Shown here piece after piece: positions 17,876 through 27,101 of a stretch of DNA of 64,000 nucleotides (positions are counted from its first letter, which is position 1; each line of letters opens with the position of its first letter). The notes beneath the pieces are model-generated. The model was given only the letters and a program-made list of their open reading frames with translations. It did not search any database and was not told the DNA's origin. Location: the NCBI GenBank assembly GCA_017984755.1, contig JAGNYW010000015.1, positions 1 through 64,000 of the forward strand, given 5' to 3'. The translations under genes were made by a program, and so were the position numbers. This stretch comes from Methyloversatilis sp. (lineage in GTDB: Bacteria > Pseudomonadota > Gammaproteobacteria > Burkholderiales > Rhodocyclaceae).

Positions 17876-19006
17876 TCAGAGGCCAAGCACTTTCTTCACA
17901 ACGGTATGACGCACTTCGCCTCCATGGGTGAGCGCGGTACCGGCGATCACTTCGTCCTCCCAGTCGGGCACGAACTGGCCGTCCTTGACGAAAGGTGACA
18001 GCAGGTTGAAAAGATTCTTGGCGTACATGTCCGAGGCGTGAACCGGCATGTTCGACGTGATGTTTGCCGGACCGATCACCAGAGCATTGCCCACATGCAC
18101 TGATTGACCCGCGATCGTGCCATCCACATTGCCCCCTGATTCGCAGGCCATGTCGACCACGATGGCACCGGCCTTCATGCCCTCGACCATGTCGAGCGAA
18201 ATGATGCGCGGCGCGCGCTTGCCGGGAATGGCTGCGGTGGTGATGAGCACGTCGGCGTTGGCGACGGCCTTGCCCAGCTTCACCGCCTGCTGCGCCTTTT
18301 CCTCGGCGGTCAGTTCGCGTGCATAGCCACCTGCCCCCGCCGCCGAAACACCGGTGTCGACGAACTTGGCGCCCAGCGACTCGATCTGTTCCTTCGTTTC
18401 CGGCCGCACGTCGTAGGCTTCGACGATTGCGCCGAGTCTTTTCGCCGTCGCGATGGCCTGCAGGCCGGCCACGCCGGCGCCGATGACCAGCGCGCGCGCC
18501 GGCCGGATGGTGCCTGCCGCGTAGGTCAGCATCGGAAAGAACTTCGGACAGTGGCTCGCCGCGATCAGCACGCACTGGTAGCCGGCCACGGCAGCCTGCG
18601 ACGACAGGGCATCCATGCTCTGCGCGCGCGAGATGCGCGGTACGAGCTCCACTGCAAAGCTGGTGATGTCGCGCTCGGCCAGACGTGCAGCACGTGCGCG
18701 ATCCGAGTAGGGCTGCAGGAAACCGGCAAGCACGGCACCGGGCTTGAGCGACTCGATCTGCATGTTGGTCGGCACGCCCACCCGCAGGACGATGTCGGAC
18801 CCCGAATGAATCGCTTCGCTGCTGTCGACGATGGCAGCGCCGGCCGCGACGTAATCGGCATCGCTGTAGTGACTGGAAGCGCCGGCACCTGCCTGCACCT
18901 GCATCACCGCACCGAGGGCTGCGAATTTCTTGACCACTTCCGGCGTGAGCGCAACGCGCAGTTCGCCCTCCGCCGACTCTTTCGGCACACCGATGGTGAC
19001 TGCCAT
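17876..19006 (-). CDS. pntAA: NAD(P) transhydrogenase subunit alpha part 1 (NAD-binding)
   Basis: Soluble NAD(H)-binding domain I, 376 aa, homologous to alanine dehydrogenase. Features: N-terminal IGVPKESAEGELRVALTPE, the Rossmann motif GAGVAGLQAIATAKRLGA followed by the acidic YDVR, and IPGKRAPRIIS. The start at 19006 has GGGAGGG seven bases upstream; the longer open frame is an artefact. First gene of pntAA-pntAB-pntB, divergent from the CorA gene across about 190 bp that must contain both promoters. Confidence 0.96.
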   Translation of the reverse strand: MAVTIGVPKESAEGELRVALTPEVVKKFAALGAVMQVQAGAGASSHYSDADYVAAGAAIVDSSEAIHSGSDIVLRVGVPTNMQIESLKPGAVLAGFLQPYSDRARAARLAERDITSFAVELVPRISRAQSMDALSSQAAVAGYQCVLIAASHCPKFFPMLTYAAGTIRPARALVIGAGVAGLQAIATAKRLGAIVEAYDVRPETKEQIESLGAKFVDTGVSAAGAGGYARELTAEEKAQQAVKLGKAVANADVLITTAAIPGKRAPRIISLDMVEGMKAGAIVVDMACESGGNVDGTIAGQSVHVGNALVIGPANITSNMPVHASDMYAKNLFNLLSPFVKDGQFVPDWEDEVIAGTALTHGGEVRHTVVKKVLGL

Positions 19007-19192
19007 GTACCCTCCCCCCGTATGTTGGATTTTTCCGGCCGAACCCCTTGCCGACCGATCGCCATGGGCAACCGGATCGAGCAGACGTTTCTCGATGCCC
19101 GAAGGCTGCGTGTGACACCTCCGCGATGGCTTGCGCATACTATCGCGAGCCGACCCGGCTTGCATCGGGTCTTGAGGAATGAAGGCATATCG

Positions 19193-20284
19193 ATGACCCA
19201 TCGCGCAACGAACCCACGCGCCGGAAACGGCCCAAGACGCTCGACCAAACGCGGACTGGCACCCGGCTCCGTCGTTCATATCGGGAAGCGAAGGACGCCG
19301 GAAGCGGGCATTTCGCTGATTGAATACAGCCCGGATGACCTTCAGGAAACGATTTTCCGTTCGGTGGAACGGTCGCGTGCCCACCAGGCCCACCTGCCGG
19401 TGCGCTGGCTCAATGTGCATGGCCTGCACGACACGGCAGTATTGACCGAGATCGGTCAGCGTTTCCAGTTGCACCCGCTGGTGATGGAAGACATCGCCAA
19501 CACGGAGCAACGTCCCAAGGTGGAAGACTACGGCGACCAGCTGTTCATCGTGGCACGCATGCTGACTTTGTCCGAGGACGGCCGGACGCTGTCATCCGAA
19601 CAGTGCAGCCTGGTGCTCGGCAACGACTTTCTGCTCAGTTTCCAGGAACGCCCGAGCGGCAGCTTCGAACCGGTGCGCGAGCGGCTGCGCAAAGGTCACG
19701 CCGGGCTGCGCGGCGGCGGCGTCGACCTGCTCGGCTACAGCCTGATCGATGCGCTGGTCGACAACTATTTCAGCGTCGTCGAACGGATCGATGAGCGCCT
19801 GGACATCCTGGAGGAAGCAGTGTTCGAAAGCCCCGCAAGCGCGCAGGTCGCTGCGCTGCATCATGCACGTCGCGACACGCTGGCACTTCGCCGCGCGCTG
19901 TGGCCACTGCGCGAGGTGATCAGCAGCCTGCAGCGCGGTGACCACCCACTGATCAAGCCGGAAACGCGCGTCTATCTGCGCGATGTCCAGGACCACCTGA
20001 CCTTTCTGCTCGAATCGGTGGATGCCATGCGTGAAACGCTGTCCGGCCTGCTCGACGTTTACCTGTCGGCAATGAGCCAGCGGGTCAATCAGGAGGTGCG
20101 CGTACTGGCCGTCATCACCACACTGTTCATGCCGGCCGCGCTGATCGCCGGCGTTTTCGGCATGAACTTCAAGTCCATGCCGTGGCTGGATTCACCCCAC
20201 GGATTTGTTCTTGCGCTTGCGCTGATGGCGGGTGTGGCCGGCGTGCTCGGCGCCCTGTTCTGGCGCCGGCACTGGCTTGACTGA
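19193..20284 (+). CDS. corA: CorA-family magnesium/divalent cation transporter
   Basis: CorA-like channel, 363 aa. The cytoplasmic N-terminal domain and long helix (residues about 230-300) precede two C-terminal membrane segments, and the signature GMNF lies at the end of the first (GVFGMNFKSMPWL). The C-terminus is short and basic, as expected. The start at 19193 follows GAGGAATGAAGG-type purine-rich sequence. The extra N-terminal 30 residues are basic and low in complexity. Function is Mg2+ (or Co2+/Ni2+) uptake. Confidence 0.93.
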   Translation: MTHRATNPRAGNGPRRSTKRGLAPGSVVHIGKRRTPEAGISLIEYSPDDLQETIFRSVERSRAHQAHLPVRWLNVHGLHDTAVLTEIGQRFQLHPLVMEDIANTEQRPKVEDYGDQLFIVARMLTLSEDGRTLSSEQCSLVLGNDFLLSFQERPSGSFEPVRERLRKGHAGLRGGGVDLLGYSLIDALVDNYFSVVERIDERLDILEEAVFESPASAQVAALHHARRDTLALRRALWPLREVISSLQRGDHPLIKPETRVYLRDVQDHLTFLLESVDAMRETLSGLLDVYLSAMSQRVNQEVRVLAVITTLFMPAALIAGVFGMNFKSMPWLDSPHGFVLALALMAGVAGVLGALFWRRHWLD

Positions 20285-20296
20285 CGCAAAAACTGA

Positions 20297-21112
20297 TCAG
20301 ATCCTGATGTCGCCCAGTTTGCGCCGGGTGGAGTCGAGTCTTTCCTTGTCTGCCTTCTGACGCGCTTCGACGTCCACCAGCTTGATGATGATGAGCGAAA
20401 CGTTGTCGCCCGTCGGGCGGCCGCGTTCGCGTGCGCGCTTGATGAAGAGCTCGGCCGCTTCGCGCGCCGAATAGACGGACAGCAGCCCACCGATTTCCTC
20501 ATCCGAAAAATAGGCCCAAAGCCCATCCGAACAGACCAGAAAGCTGTCGCCGTCGGTCAGTTCGGTGGTGCCGCCGTAGTCGATCACCGGCTCTTTCTGC
20601 GCCCCCAGGCAGTGCAGCAGCAGATTGCGCTGCGGGTGCGTCTTTGCGCCTTCGTCGTCCAGCCGCCCCTGACGGATGAGCTCGCCGACCAGCGAATGGT
20701 CCTGACTGCAGGCGACCCGCTTGTCGTTGCGGAAGTGATAGATGCGCGAATCGCCGCAATGCGCCCAGTCGGCGCGGCCCGACTGCATCAGCAGCACGCA
20801 GGCAGTCGAATGGGGATCCTGCTCGGTGGTGAAGCGGGTGAGCTTGATGACGACATGCGCTTCTTCGACAACGCTGCGCAGCAGTTCCTCCGGCGTCTCT
20901 ACGCTCGGCGCATAGGATTCGAAATTCTCGCGCGCCTTCATCATGACCTGCTCGGCAGCCATCGCTCCGCCGCTGTGCCCGCCCATGCCATCGGCCAGCA
21001 CGGCCATCAGCATGCCCTTGTGACGGGAGTGCGGAAACACTGCGGCGCGATCCTGTTGCTCGTGCCGGTCACCGATGTGCTGCGCGACGCAACTGTCTAG
21101 TTTGAGTGCCAT
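20297..21112 (-). CDS. PP2C-type serine/threonine protein phosphatase
   Basis: PPM/PP2C phosphatase of 271 aa. Metal-binding and catalytic motifs are visible: ADGMGGHSGG near residue 41, CGDSRIYHF near residue 118, LVCSDGLW near residue 194 and GDNVSLI near residue 235. Such enzymes remove phosphate from Ser/Thr and commonly act opposite a Hanks-type kinase or in anti-sigma systems; no kinase is found in this window. The gene is convergent with corA, ending 12 bp from it, and is upstream of nothing obviously functionally linked. Confidence 0.92.
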   Translation of the reverse strand: MALKLDSCVAQHIGDRHEQQDRAAVFPHSRHKGMLMAVLADGMGGHSGGAMAAEQVMMKARENFESYAPSVETPEELLRSVVEEAHVVIKLTRFTTEQDPHSTACVLLMQSGRADWAHCGDSRIYHFRNDKRVACSQDHSLVGELIRQGRLDDEGAKTHPQRNLLLHCLGAQKEPVIDYGGTTELTDGDSFLVCSDGLWAYFSDEEIGGLLSVYSAREAAELFIKRARERGRPTGDNVSLIIIKLVDVEARQKADKERLDSTRRKLGDIRI

Positions 21113-21212
21113 GAAGGGATCCGGGTACCTCCGACGATTCTAGTCTCGCAAGCCACCATCACGTGGTTCTTATCTCGCCAGCACCGACCGGATTCGAAAT
21201 TTTCACGATTGT

Positions 21213-22094
21213 TCACATCGCGAGACTGATGTGACGCTCGTTGATCTCGTCGATGTATTCCTCCAGCGCGCTGGCGTGTATGCCAAGTTCATCGAGCACC
21301 TCGGGCCCCCGCACCGCCCAGGACGGATCGCCAACCCCCTTGTTCCGCAGGTAGATGTGCGTTGCAAGTGCCACGATGCCGATCGTGCTGCGCAGGCCGA
21401 ACGTATCGTCGTCAGGCATGTCGTGATGATGGCGGATGGCTTGCACGATGAGTTCGGGCAGGCCCCAGTTGCGGGCGACCCAGAAACCGACCGTGGCGTG
21501 ATCGAGGCGATAGGCGCTGTTCTCGAGCGAAAGGTCGACCCAGCAGGACTCGTCGTCGAGGTTGAGCCTTTTCCAGTACTCAGGGTAGCGCGTGCACAGC
21601 AGCGGTACGCCGCAATCATGGAACATCGCTGCAAGATAGGCCTGATCCGGAAACACATTGCACACCGCCACGCGTTCGCTGGCAATCTGCGACGCAATAG
21701 CCGCGATCTCGTCGCAGCGCGACCAGAAGCGCTCCATCTGCGGGCCCGGGCCGCCGGCAATCTGACGGATTGAAATGCCGCGCACCAGATTGACCGTCTG
21801 GGCGAGCCCGACCAGCATCAGCACCTGTTCCGCGTTGGTCGGCGCACGTCCCCGGCTGTAGGCCGGCGAACGGCAGAGTTTGAACAACGCAGCGAGCACG
21901 CCCGGGTCGCGTGAAATGCCTTCCGCAAGAAAGCTCACTTCGAAATCGGGATTGCGCATCAGGTTGTCGATTTCCATCAACAGCCGTGGCTTCGAGGGCA
22001 ACAACACTGCTGTCGCCTCAAGCAGTTCTTCGGCACTTTCCGGGTACTTTTTCTCGGCGTTTTGCATGGCGGCTGATTTCGGGTCCGGTTTCAC
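21213..22094 (-). CDS. HDOD domain protein
   Basis: Protein of 293 aa with a single HDOD domain (residues about 25-230). HDOD proteins are catalytically degenerate HD-domain relatives; the segment AAMFHDCGVPLL retains an H-D pair, and the FKLCRSPAYSRGR and LGLAQTVNLVRG-like parts are typical. They act in signalling, often alongside c-di-GMP or histidine kinase genes. It lies 119 bp upstream (in transcription order) of the PP2C gene on the same strand, so the two may form a signalling pair; this is inference. Confidence 0.85.
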   Translation of the reverse strand: MKPDPKSAAMQNAEKKYPESAEELLEATAVLLPSKPRLLMEIDNLMRNPDFEVSFLAEGISRDPGVLAALFKLCRSPAYSRGRAPTNAEQVLMLVGLAQTVNLVRGISIRQIAGGPGPQMERFWSRCDEIAAIASQIASERVAVCNVFPDQAYLAAMFHDCGVPLLCTRYPEYWKRLNLDDESCWVDLSLENSAYRLDHATVGFWVARNWGLPELIVQAIRHHHDMPDDDTFGLRSTIGIVALATHIYLRNKGVGDPSWAVRGPEVLDELGIHASALEEYIDEINERHISLAM

Positions 22095-22161
22095 TGAGGG
22101 TTACGGCCATCATCGGCAAGAACTGCCACAACTTTAGCCACCCCGAACCGGTTCCCGTGAC

Positions 22162-23403
22162 TCAGGCCGTGCCTGAAATTGCCTCGTCCACCCACTCGAT
22201 CCAGTGTCTGACCGGTGTAGCGGTTCCGGTCTGCAAGTGGGCAATGCAACCCACGTTGGCACTGGCGATGCCGGCGGCCGCGCCGGACTGAAGCGCGTGC
22301 AGCTTGCTGTCGCGCAGCGTGCGCGCGATCTGCGGCTGCAGCAGCGAATAGCTCCCCGCCGACCCACAGCACAGGTGACTGTCCGTGACCGGCGTGAGTG
22401 CGTAGCCGGCGGCCGTCAGGAGGTTTTCAGCCAGTCCTCGCACCTGCTGGCCATGCTGCAGCGAACATGGCGGATGGTAGGCCAGCGGCTTCCCCGCCGA
22501 CGGCCGGGCTGCGAAAAGGCCTTCGATCTGTACGCGTTCCGCGGCGAGTATTTCCGACAGATCGCGCGTCATTGCGCTGACTCGCGCAGCACGTTCTGCG
22601 TACTGCGGATCATCGGCCAGCAGGTGACCGTACTCGCGCACCGTGGAGCCGCAACCCGACGCTGTCATGACAATGGCGTCGATCTCGCCGCTTTCGATGC
22701 CCGGCCACCAGGCATCGATCAGCGCGCGCATGTCGCGCCGGCCTCCGTCCTGATCGTTCAGGTGAAAACGCAGCGCACCGCAACAGCCGGCGCGCGGCGC
22801 CTCTACCAGGGAAATTCCGACCAGATCGAGCACGCGCGCAGCGGCGGCGTTCACATCGGGCATGAGTGCCGGCTGCACGCAGCCGGCGAGCACCAGCATG
22901 CGTCGGGCGTGACGAACCGGCGGCCAGGCGCCGGCAGTGCGCTCCGGTGCGACCTTTGCCGCCAGGGATGCCGGCAGCAAGGGGCGCACCAGGCGACCGA
23001 TCGCCAGCGCGGAACCGAAAATCCCCGGGCGCGACAAACCCTCGCGCAGCACCCAGCGTGCTGCGCGCTGGGCCAGCGGTCGCTGCGTGCGCCGCTCCGC
23101 CACCGCGCGTCCGACATCCACCAGTTCGCTGTAACGCACGCCTGACGGGCAGGTGGTTTCGCAGTTGCGGCAGGTCAGGCAGCGATCGAGGTGCGGCAGT
23201 ACCGTTGCGGCCGGAACGGTGCCTTCGAACATCTGCTTCATCAGATAGATGCGACCGCGAGGCCCGTCCAGTTCATCGCCGAGCAGCTGATAGGTCGGGC
23301 AGGTTGCATTGCAGAAGCCGCAATGCACGCATTTTCGCAGCACGGCTTCGGCGGCGTCGCCCTCGGGCGTGTTGCGGATGAAATCAGCCAGTCCGGTCTG
23401 CAT
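22162..23403 (-). CDS. glcF: Glycolate oxidase iron-sulfur subunit
   Basis: GlcF, 413 aa. Two 4Fe-4S motifs are near the N-terminus (CVHCGFCNATCP near residue 25 and CLTCRNCETTCP near residue 76), followed by two CCG domains, each with a Cys-rich CCG-type motif (GCCGAL and LCCGSAGSY). It transfers electrons from the flavin subunits to the membrane quinone pool. It is third in the glcDEF operon, 12 bp after glcE. Confidence 0.95.
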   Translation of the reverse strand: MQTGLADFIRNTPEGDAAEAVLRKCVHCGFCNATCPTYQLLGDELDGPRGRIYLMKQMFEGTVPAATVLPHLDRCLTCRNCETTCPSGVRYSELVDVGRAVAERRTQRPLAQRAARWVLREGLSRPGIFGSALAIGRLVRPLLPASLAAKVAPERTAGAWPPVRHARRMLVLAGCVQPALMPDVNAAAARVLDLVGISLVEAPRAGCCGALRFHLNDQDGGRRDMRALIDAWWPGIESGEIDAIVMTASGCGSTVREYGHLLADDPQYAERAARVSAMTRDLSEILAAERVQIEGLFAARPSAGKPLAYHPPCSLQHGQQVRGLAENLLTAAGYALTPVTDSHLCCGSAGSYSLLQPQIARTLRDSKLHALQSGAAAGIASANVGCIAHLQTGTATPVRHWIEWVDEAISGTA

Positions 23404-23414
23404 GGAAGGTGCTC

Positions 23415-24491
23415 TTAAAGTTCTGCGTACATGCGTCCGGGGCTGAACACGCCGGACGGATCGAAGGCCTGCTTGAGGCGACGGTGCACGGCCATGACCT
23501 CCGGGGCCAGCGGCTCGAAAACGCCCGGTTCCCGATCAACCGCGCGGCCGCCGCGAAACAGCGTCGCATGACCACCGAGCGCGCGGACCGCATGGCGCAG
23601 TGCATCGGCGTCCGTTTCGGTACGCAGCCAGCGCTGCATGCCGTTCCATTCGAGCATCCCCTTGCCGTCGAGCGACATCTGCGGTGCCATCGGCGGCAGT
23701 GCGATGCGCCACAGCGGCGCAGGGCCGTCGAAGAAAGCGTGCTGCTGTTCGCGTACGGCCTGCCACAGTCCATCCGCATCGGCCGGCGCAAGCGCAGCGC
23801 CGCCCACGATGTGTCCGGCGGTATCGAGCGCGGCCTGCGCGCCCGACAGCCGCACCCAGAGGCGGCCGTCGTGCCAGCAGGTGGCCGACACGGGCAGGGG
23901 CTGCGCTCCCCACTCACGCATGCGGTGCAGTGCGGATGCTTCGTCCATTTCGAGCACACGGGTGAGTTCGGCCTGCGGTCGCGGCAGCACCTTCAGCGTG
24001 ATCTCGAGGATCAATCCCAGCGTGCCGAAGCTGCCGGCAATCAGGCGCGACACATCGAATCCGGCAACATTCTTCATCACCTGCCCGCCGAAGCGCACCA
24101 CGCGCCCCTGCCCGTCCATCAGGGTGACGCCGAGCACGAAATCGCGCAGGCTGCCGGCCGCCACGCGGCGGGGCCCGGACAGCCCGCAGGCCAGCATGCC
24201 GCCCAATGTGGCGTTCGCGCCGAAATGCGGCGGTTCGAATGCCAGCATCTGCCGGTGATCTGCCAGCAGCGCTTCGATGTCCGCAATGCGGGTGCCGGCG
24301 TGCGCGGTCACATAGAGCTCGGACGGCTCGTAGGCAATGACGCCCTGCGCGCCGCGCATGTCGAGTGGCGTACCGGCCAGATGCAGGGCCAGAAAATCCT
24401 TGGATCCGCTGCCGTGCGGTCGCAGTTTGCCACCGTGGGCAGCAGCCTCGAGCACCTGCTCGCGCAGGGCGGAAATGAGTGCGGTCGTCAT
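23415..24491 (-). CDS. glcE: Glycolate oxidase FAD-binding subunit
   Basis: GlcE, 358 aa, with an FAD_binding_4 domain at the N-terminus (region AGTRIADIEALLADH and the Gly-rich GANATLGGMLACGLSGPRR). It pairs with GlcD in the glycolate dehydrogenase complex. The ATG is separated by 2 bp from the glcD stop, implying coupling. The C-terminal half is less conserved, as is usual for GlcE. Confidence 0.94.
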   Translation of the reverse strand: MTTALISALREQVLEAAAHGGKLRPHGSGSKDFLALHLAGTPLDMRGAQGVIAYEPSELYVTAHAGTRIADIEALLADHRQMLAFEPPHFGANATLGGMLACGLSGPRRVAAGSLRDFVLGVTLMDGQGRVVRFGGQVMKNVAGFDVSRLIAGSFGTLGLILEITLKVLPRPQAELTRVLEMDEASALHRMREWGAQPLPVSATCWHDGRLWVRLSGAQAALDTAGHIVGGAALAPADADGLWQAVREQQHAFFDGPAPLWRIALPPMAPQMSLDGKGMLEWNGMQRWLRTETDADALRHAVRALGGHATLFRGGRAVDREPGVFEPLAPEVMAVHRRLKQAFDPSGVFSPGRMYAEL

Positions 24492-24493
24492 GT

Positions 24494-25990
24494 TCAGAAG
24501 CGTGGCAGATCAGGGTGCGGCAGTTCGCCATGGTGCACGTGCATGCGCCCCATTTCAGCGCAGCGGTGCAGCGTCGGCACTGCCTTTCCGGGATTCATGA
24601 GGCCAGCCGGGTCGAACGCCGCCTTCACGCGGTGGAACAGGTCCAGTTCATCCGACGCGAACTGCACGCACATCTGGTCGATCTTTTCGAGACCCACACC
24701 GTGTTCGCCGGTGATGGTGCCGCCGAGCGCGACCGACATTTCGAGGATTTCGACACCGAAGGCCTCGGCGCGATGCAGCGAATCCGGGTCGTTCGAATCG
24801 AACAGGATGAGCGGATGAAGGTTGCCGTCGCCGGCATGGAACACGTTGAGGCAGCGCAGGTCGTATTTGACCGACATCGCGACCATCGCTTCCAGCATGT
24901 CGGCCAGACGCTTGCGCGGAATGGTGCCGTCCATGCAGTAGTAATCCGGCGAAATTCGGCCTGCTGCAGGGAACGCCGCCTTGCGCCCGGCCCAGAAACG
25001 CAGGCGCTCTGCTTCGTCGCTGGACACGCGGACCTCGGTGGCACCCGCCGCATCGAGCAGCGCGCGAACACGGGCGATTTCGTCGTGCACTTCCTCGTCC
25101 GTTCCATCGGATTCGCACAGCAGGATGGCCGCCGCATCGAGCGGATAGCCGGCGTGCACGAACGCCTCGACCGCCACCGTCGCCCCTTGATCCATCATTT
25201 CGAGACCGGCCGGAATGATGCCTGCGGCAATGATGTCCGCCACCGCCTGCCCGGCGCGCCGCACATCATCGAAGGCAGCAAGCACGCAGCGCGCGACGCG
25301 CGGCTTCGGAACGAGTTTCACGGTCACTTCGGTGACCACGCCGAGCAGCCCTTCCGAGCCGATGGTGACTGCCAGCAGATCGTAGCCGGGGCTGTCCGGG
25401 GCCGCGCTGCCGATTTCCATTACATCGCCCGTCATGCTGACCATGCGGACACGCAGCACGTTGTGCACCGTCAGACCGTATTTGAGGCAATGCACGCCGC
25501 CCGAATTCTCGGCCACGTTGCCGCCGATGCTGCAGGCGATCTGCGACGACGGGTCCGGCGCGTAATACAGGCCGTGCGGGGCGGCCGCCTCCGACACCGC
25601 GAGGTTGCGCACGCCGGGCTGGACCACGGCCTGCTGCGCCAGACGATCCACCGACACGATGCGGTTTAATCTCGCCGTCGACAGCACGACACCCTGACTA
25701 TGCGGCGTCGCGCCGCCCGACAGGCCGGTACCTGCACCGCGCGGCACGACCGGAACACCCAGACGGTGGCAGGTGCGCAGCACCGCAATCACCTGCGCTT
25801 CCGTAGTCGGCAGCGCCACCGCCAGCGGCATTTCGCGCATCAGCATCAGGCCGTCGCACTCGTAGGCGCGCAGGCGTCCGCTGTCGGTGATCAGGCAATC
25901 CACCGGAAGCGAACGCGAAAGTTCGGCGATCAGGTTCGATGCATCAGTGGTCGACTCAGCGGTCAATACAGCCTGTGGCAGCGCACTCAT
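24494..25990 (-). CDS. glcD: Glycolate oxidase catalytic subunit
   Basis: GlcD, 498 aa, FAD-dependent 2-hydroxyacid dehydrogenase that oxidises glycolate to glyoxylate. FAD-binding motif VVPRGAGTGLSGGATP near residue 80, the VAENSGGVHCLKYG region near residue 155 and the C-terminal FAD-oxidase domain with HAGDGNLHP and TGEHGVGLEK motifs are all present. First gene of glcDEF. Its start lies only 80 bp from palindromic sequences in the divergent RES locus. A glyoxylate-linked glycerate kinase is encoded close by. Confidence 0.95.
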   Translation of the reverse strand: MSALPQAVLTAESTTDASNLIAELSRSLPVDCLITDSGRLRAYECDGLMLMREMPLAVALPTTEAQVIAVLRTCHRLGVPVVPRGAGTGLSGGATPHSQGVVLSTARLNRIVSVDRLAQQAVVQPGVRNLAVSEAAAPHGLYYAPDPSSQIACSIGGNVAENSGGVHCLKYGLTVHNVLRVRMVSMTGDVMEIGSAAPDSPGYDLLAVTIGSEGLLGVVTEVTVKLVPKPRVARCVLAAFDDVRRAGQAVADIIAAGIIPAGLEMMDQGATVAVEAFVHAGYPLDAAAILLCESDGTDEEVHDEIARVRALLDAAGATEVRVSSDEAERLRFWAGRKAAFPAAGRISPDYYCMDGTIPRKRLADMLEAMVAMSVKYDLRCLNVFHAGDGNLHPLILFDSNDPDSLHRAEAFGVEILEMSVALGGTITGEHGVGLEKIDQMCVQFASDELDLFHRVKAAFDPAGLMNPGKAVPTLHRCAEMGRMHVHHGELPHPDLPRF

Positions 25991-26070
25991 GACTCTTCAC
26001 GTGGGGCAAGCAAGGCCATTGATCATACCTGCAGAGACCGCCCGCTGCAGCCTGGACGTCGATCGTCCGA

Positions 26071-26114
26071 CGACGCTCGAGCGTCGGCTTTCCATATGTG
26101 CATAGAGCACATAT
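26071..26114. promoter_or_regulatory. Palindromes between glcD and the RES locus
   Basis: Two inverted repeats lie in the divergent region. The first is a perfect 16-bp palindrome CGACGCTCGAGCGTCG (26071-26086). The second has arms ATATGTGC and GCACATAT (26094-26101 and 26107-26114) around a five-base loop. Such symmetric sites are candidates for an autoregulatory operator of the toxin locus or of a glc regulator; no binding protein is known. Confidence 0.45.
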
Positions 26115-26324
26115 CCGCACTCGAAAGCGGGCGAACTTGCGCCGCTGCTCATCCGGATCTACCGCTCCCTGTTCGTGCTGGTCGGCGGTGAAGCCGACGC
26201 CATGCAGCACTGGATGCACACCGAAAACCGGCATACCGGCGGCGTGCCGGCGAAACAGGTCACAACCATTCAGGGTCTGATGCAGGCGCTGGAGTACCTC
26301 GACGCAATGCGCGGCCGCATCTGA
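26106..26324 (+). pseudogene. Truncated Xre/MbcA/ParS-type antitoxin remnant
   Basis: An open frame of 72 codons, stop-bounded at its 5' end by TAG (26103-26105), matches the C-terminal toxin-binding domain (DUF2384) of Xre/MbcA/ParS antitoxins: GELAPLLIRIYRSLFVLVGG, then DAMQHWMHTENRHTGGVP and GLMQALEYLDAMRG. No ATG, GTG or TTG codon occurs before the domain, and the N-terminal Xre helix-turn-helix part is absent; upstream sequence is intergenic and abuts glcD. The stop overlaps the RES start by one base (TGATG), the coupling expected in an intact pair. Either it is a decayed antitoxin or a non-AUG start such as CTG (26145) is used. Confidence 0.75.
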
Positions 26325-27073
26325 TGGACATCTGGCGCGAGGCGGAGGGCGAGCGGCTCATCCAGCCCATCGCGGGCACCCTGCTCCGCATGGTGGAAAG
26401 TCAGGAGCAGATCGCCACCAACCGCCTGGTCGACGCGCTCGACAAGCAGCAATTACTCGAAGAACTGCTCGAAGGCACCAAACCCGACTACCGCCCGGGC
26501 ACCCGACACCTGCACTATCTTCTGGCCACGCCGTTTCGCTACCCCCCGCTGCGTCATGGCTCCCGCTTCGGCCAGCGCAGCGAACCGGCACTGTTCTATG
26601 ACGCGCTGTCGCTGCCGACCCTGCTTGCGGAATCCGCCTGTTACCGCTTCGTGTTCTGGTACGGCATGGCCGTGCCACCCACGCGGCGACTCAACACCCG
26701 GCATGCGGTGTTCGAAGCGTCGTATGCAACGCCCAGGGGCGTGCGTCTTCAGCAGGCCCCCTTCGATCGATGGGAGGCCGCACTGACGGATCGCGCCGAC
26801 TACGCGGTGACGCAGGCGCCGGGCAGTGCGATGCGCGCGGCAGAGGTTTCGGCATTCGAGTACAGGTCGGCACGCGATCCCGAGCACGGCACGAATGTCG
26901 CGCTGTACGCACCCGACGCCCTGAGCCAGGCACGGCCCGGGTTTTCCGAACAGTGGCTGGCCGAAACAACCGGTGGACGCGTGCTGTACCGGAGCCAGAG
27001 CGCCGCATTGAGCTACGGATTTCCGCTCGACCTCTTTGCGCAGGACGGTCGCCTGCCGCAACCGGCGATCTGA
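26324..27073 (+). CDS. RES-domain toxin (NAD+-degrading family)
   Basis: RES-domain protein of 249 aa. RES toxins of this type deplete NAD+ by phosphorolysis and are usually neutralised by a DUF2384 antitoxin encoded just upstream. Conserved positions appear intact: Arg81 in HGSRFGQRS, Tyr92 in ALFYDAL, Glu103 in LLAESACYR and Ser residues in the C-terminal YRSQSAALSYG. The N-terminal 50 residues are an amphipathic extension. The cognate antitoxin upstream is truncated, so the toxin is either weakened, poorly translated or held by another factor. Confidence 0.87.
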   Translation: MDIWREAEGERLIQPIAGTLLRMVESQEQIATNRLVDALDKQQLLEELLEGTKPDYRPGTRHLHYLLATPFRYPPLRHGSRFGQRSEPALFYDALSLPTLLAESACYRFVFWYGMAVPPTRRLNTRHAVFEASYATPRGVRLQQAPFDRWEAALTDRADYAVTQAPGSAMRAAEVSAFEYRSARDPEHGTNVALYAPDALSQARPGFSEQWLAETTGGRVLYRSQSAALSYGFPLDLFAQDGRLPQPAI

Positions 27074-27101
27074 ACGATGCGGCACCGGCATCGCGGCGAT
27101 T

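Noticed and set aside
22145-22154. A short GAACCGGTTC palindrome after the glcF stop codon
   Set aside because: Ten base pairs in a GC-rich region near a gene end is not distinctive, and there is no T run to make it a terminator.
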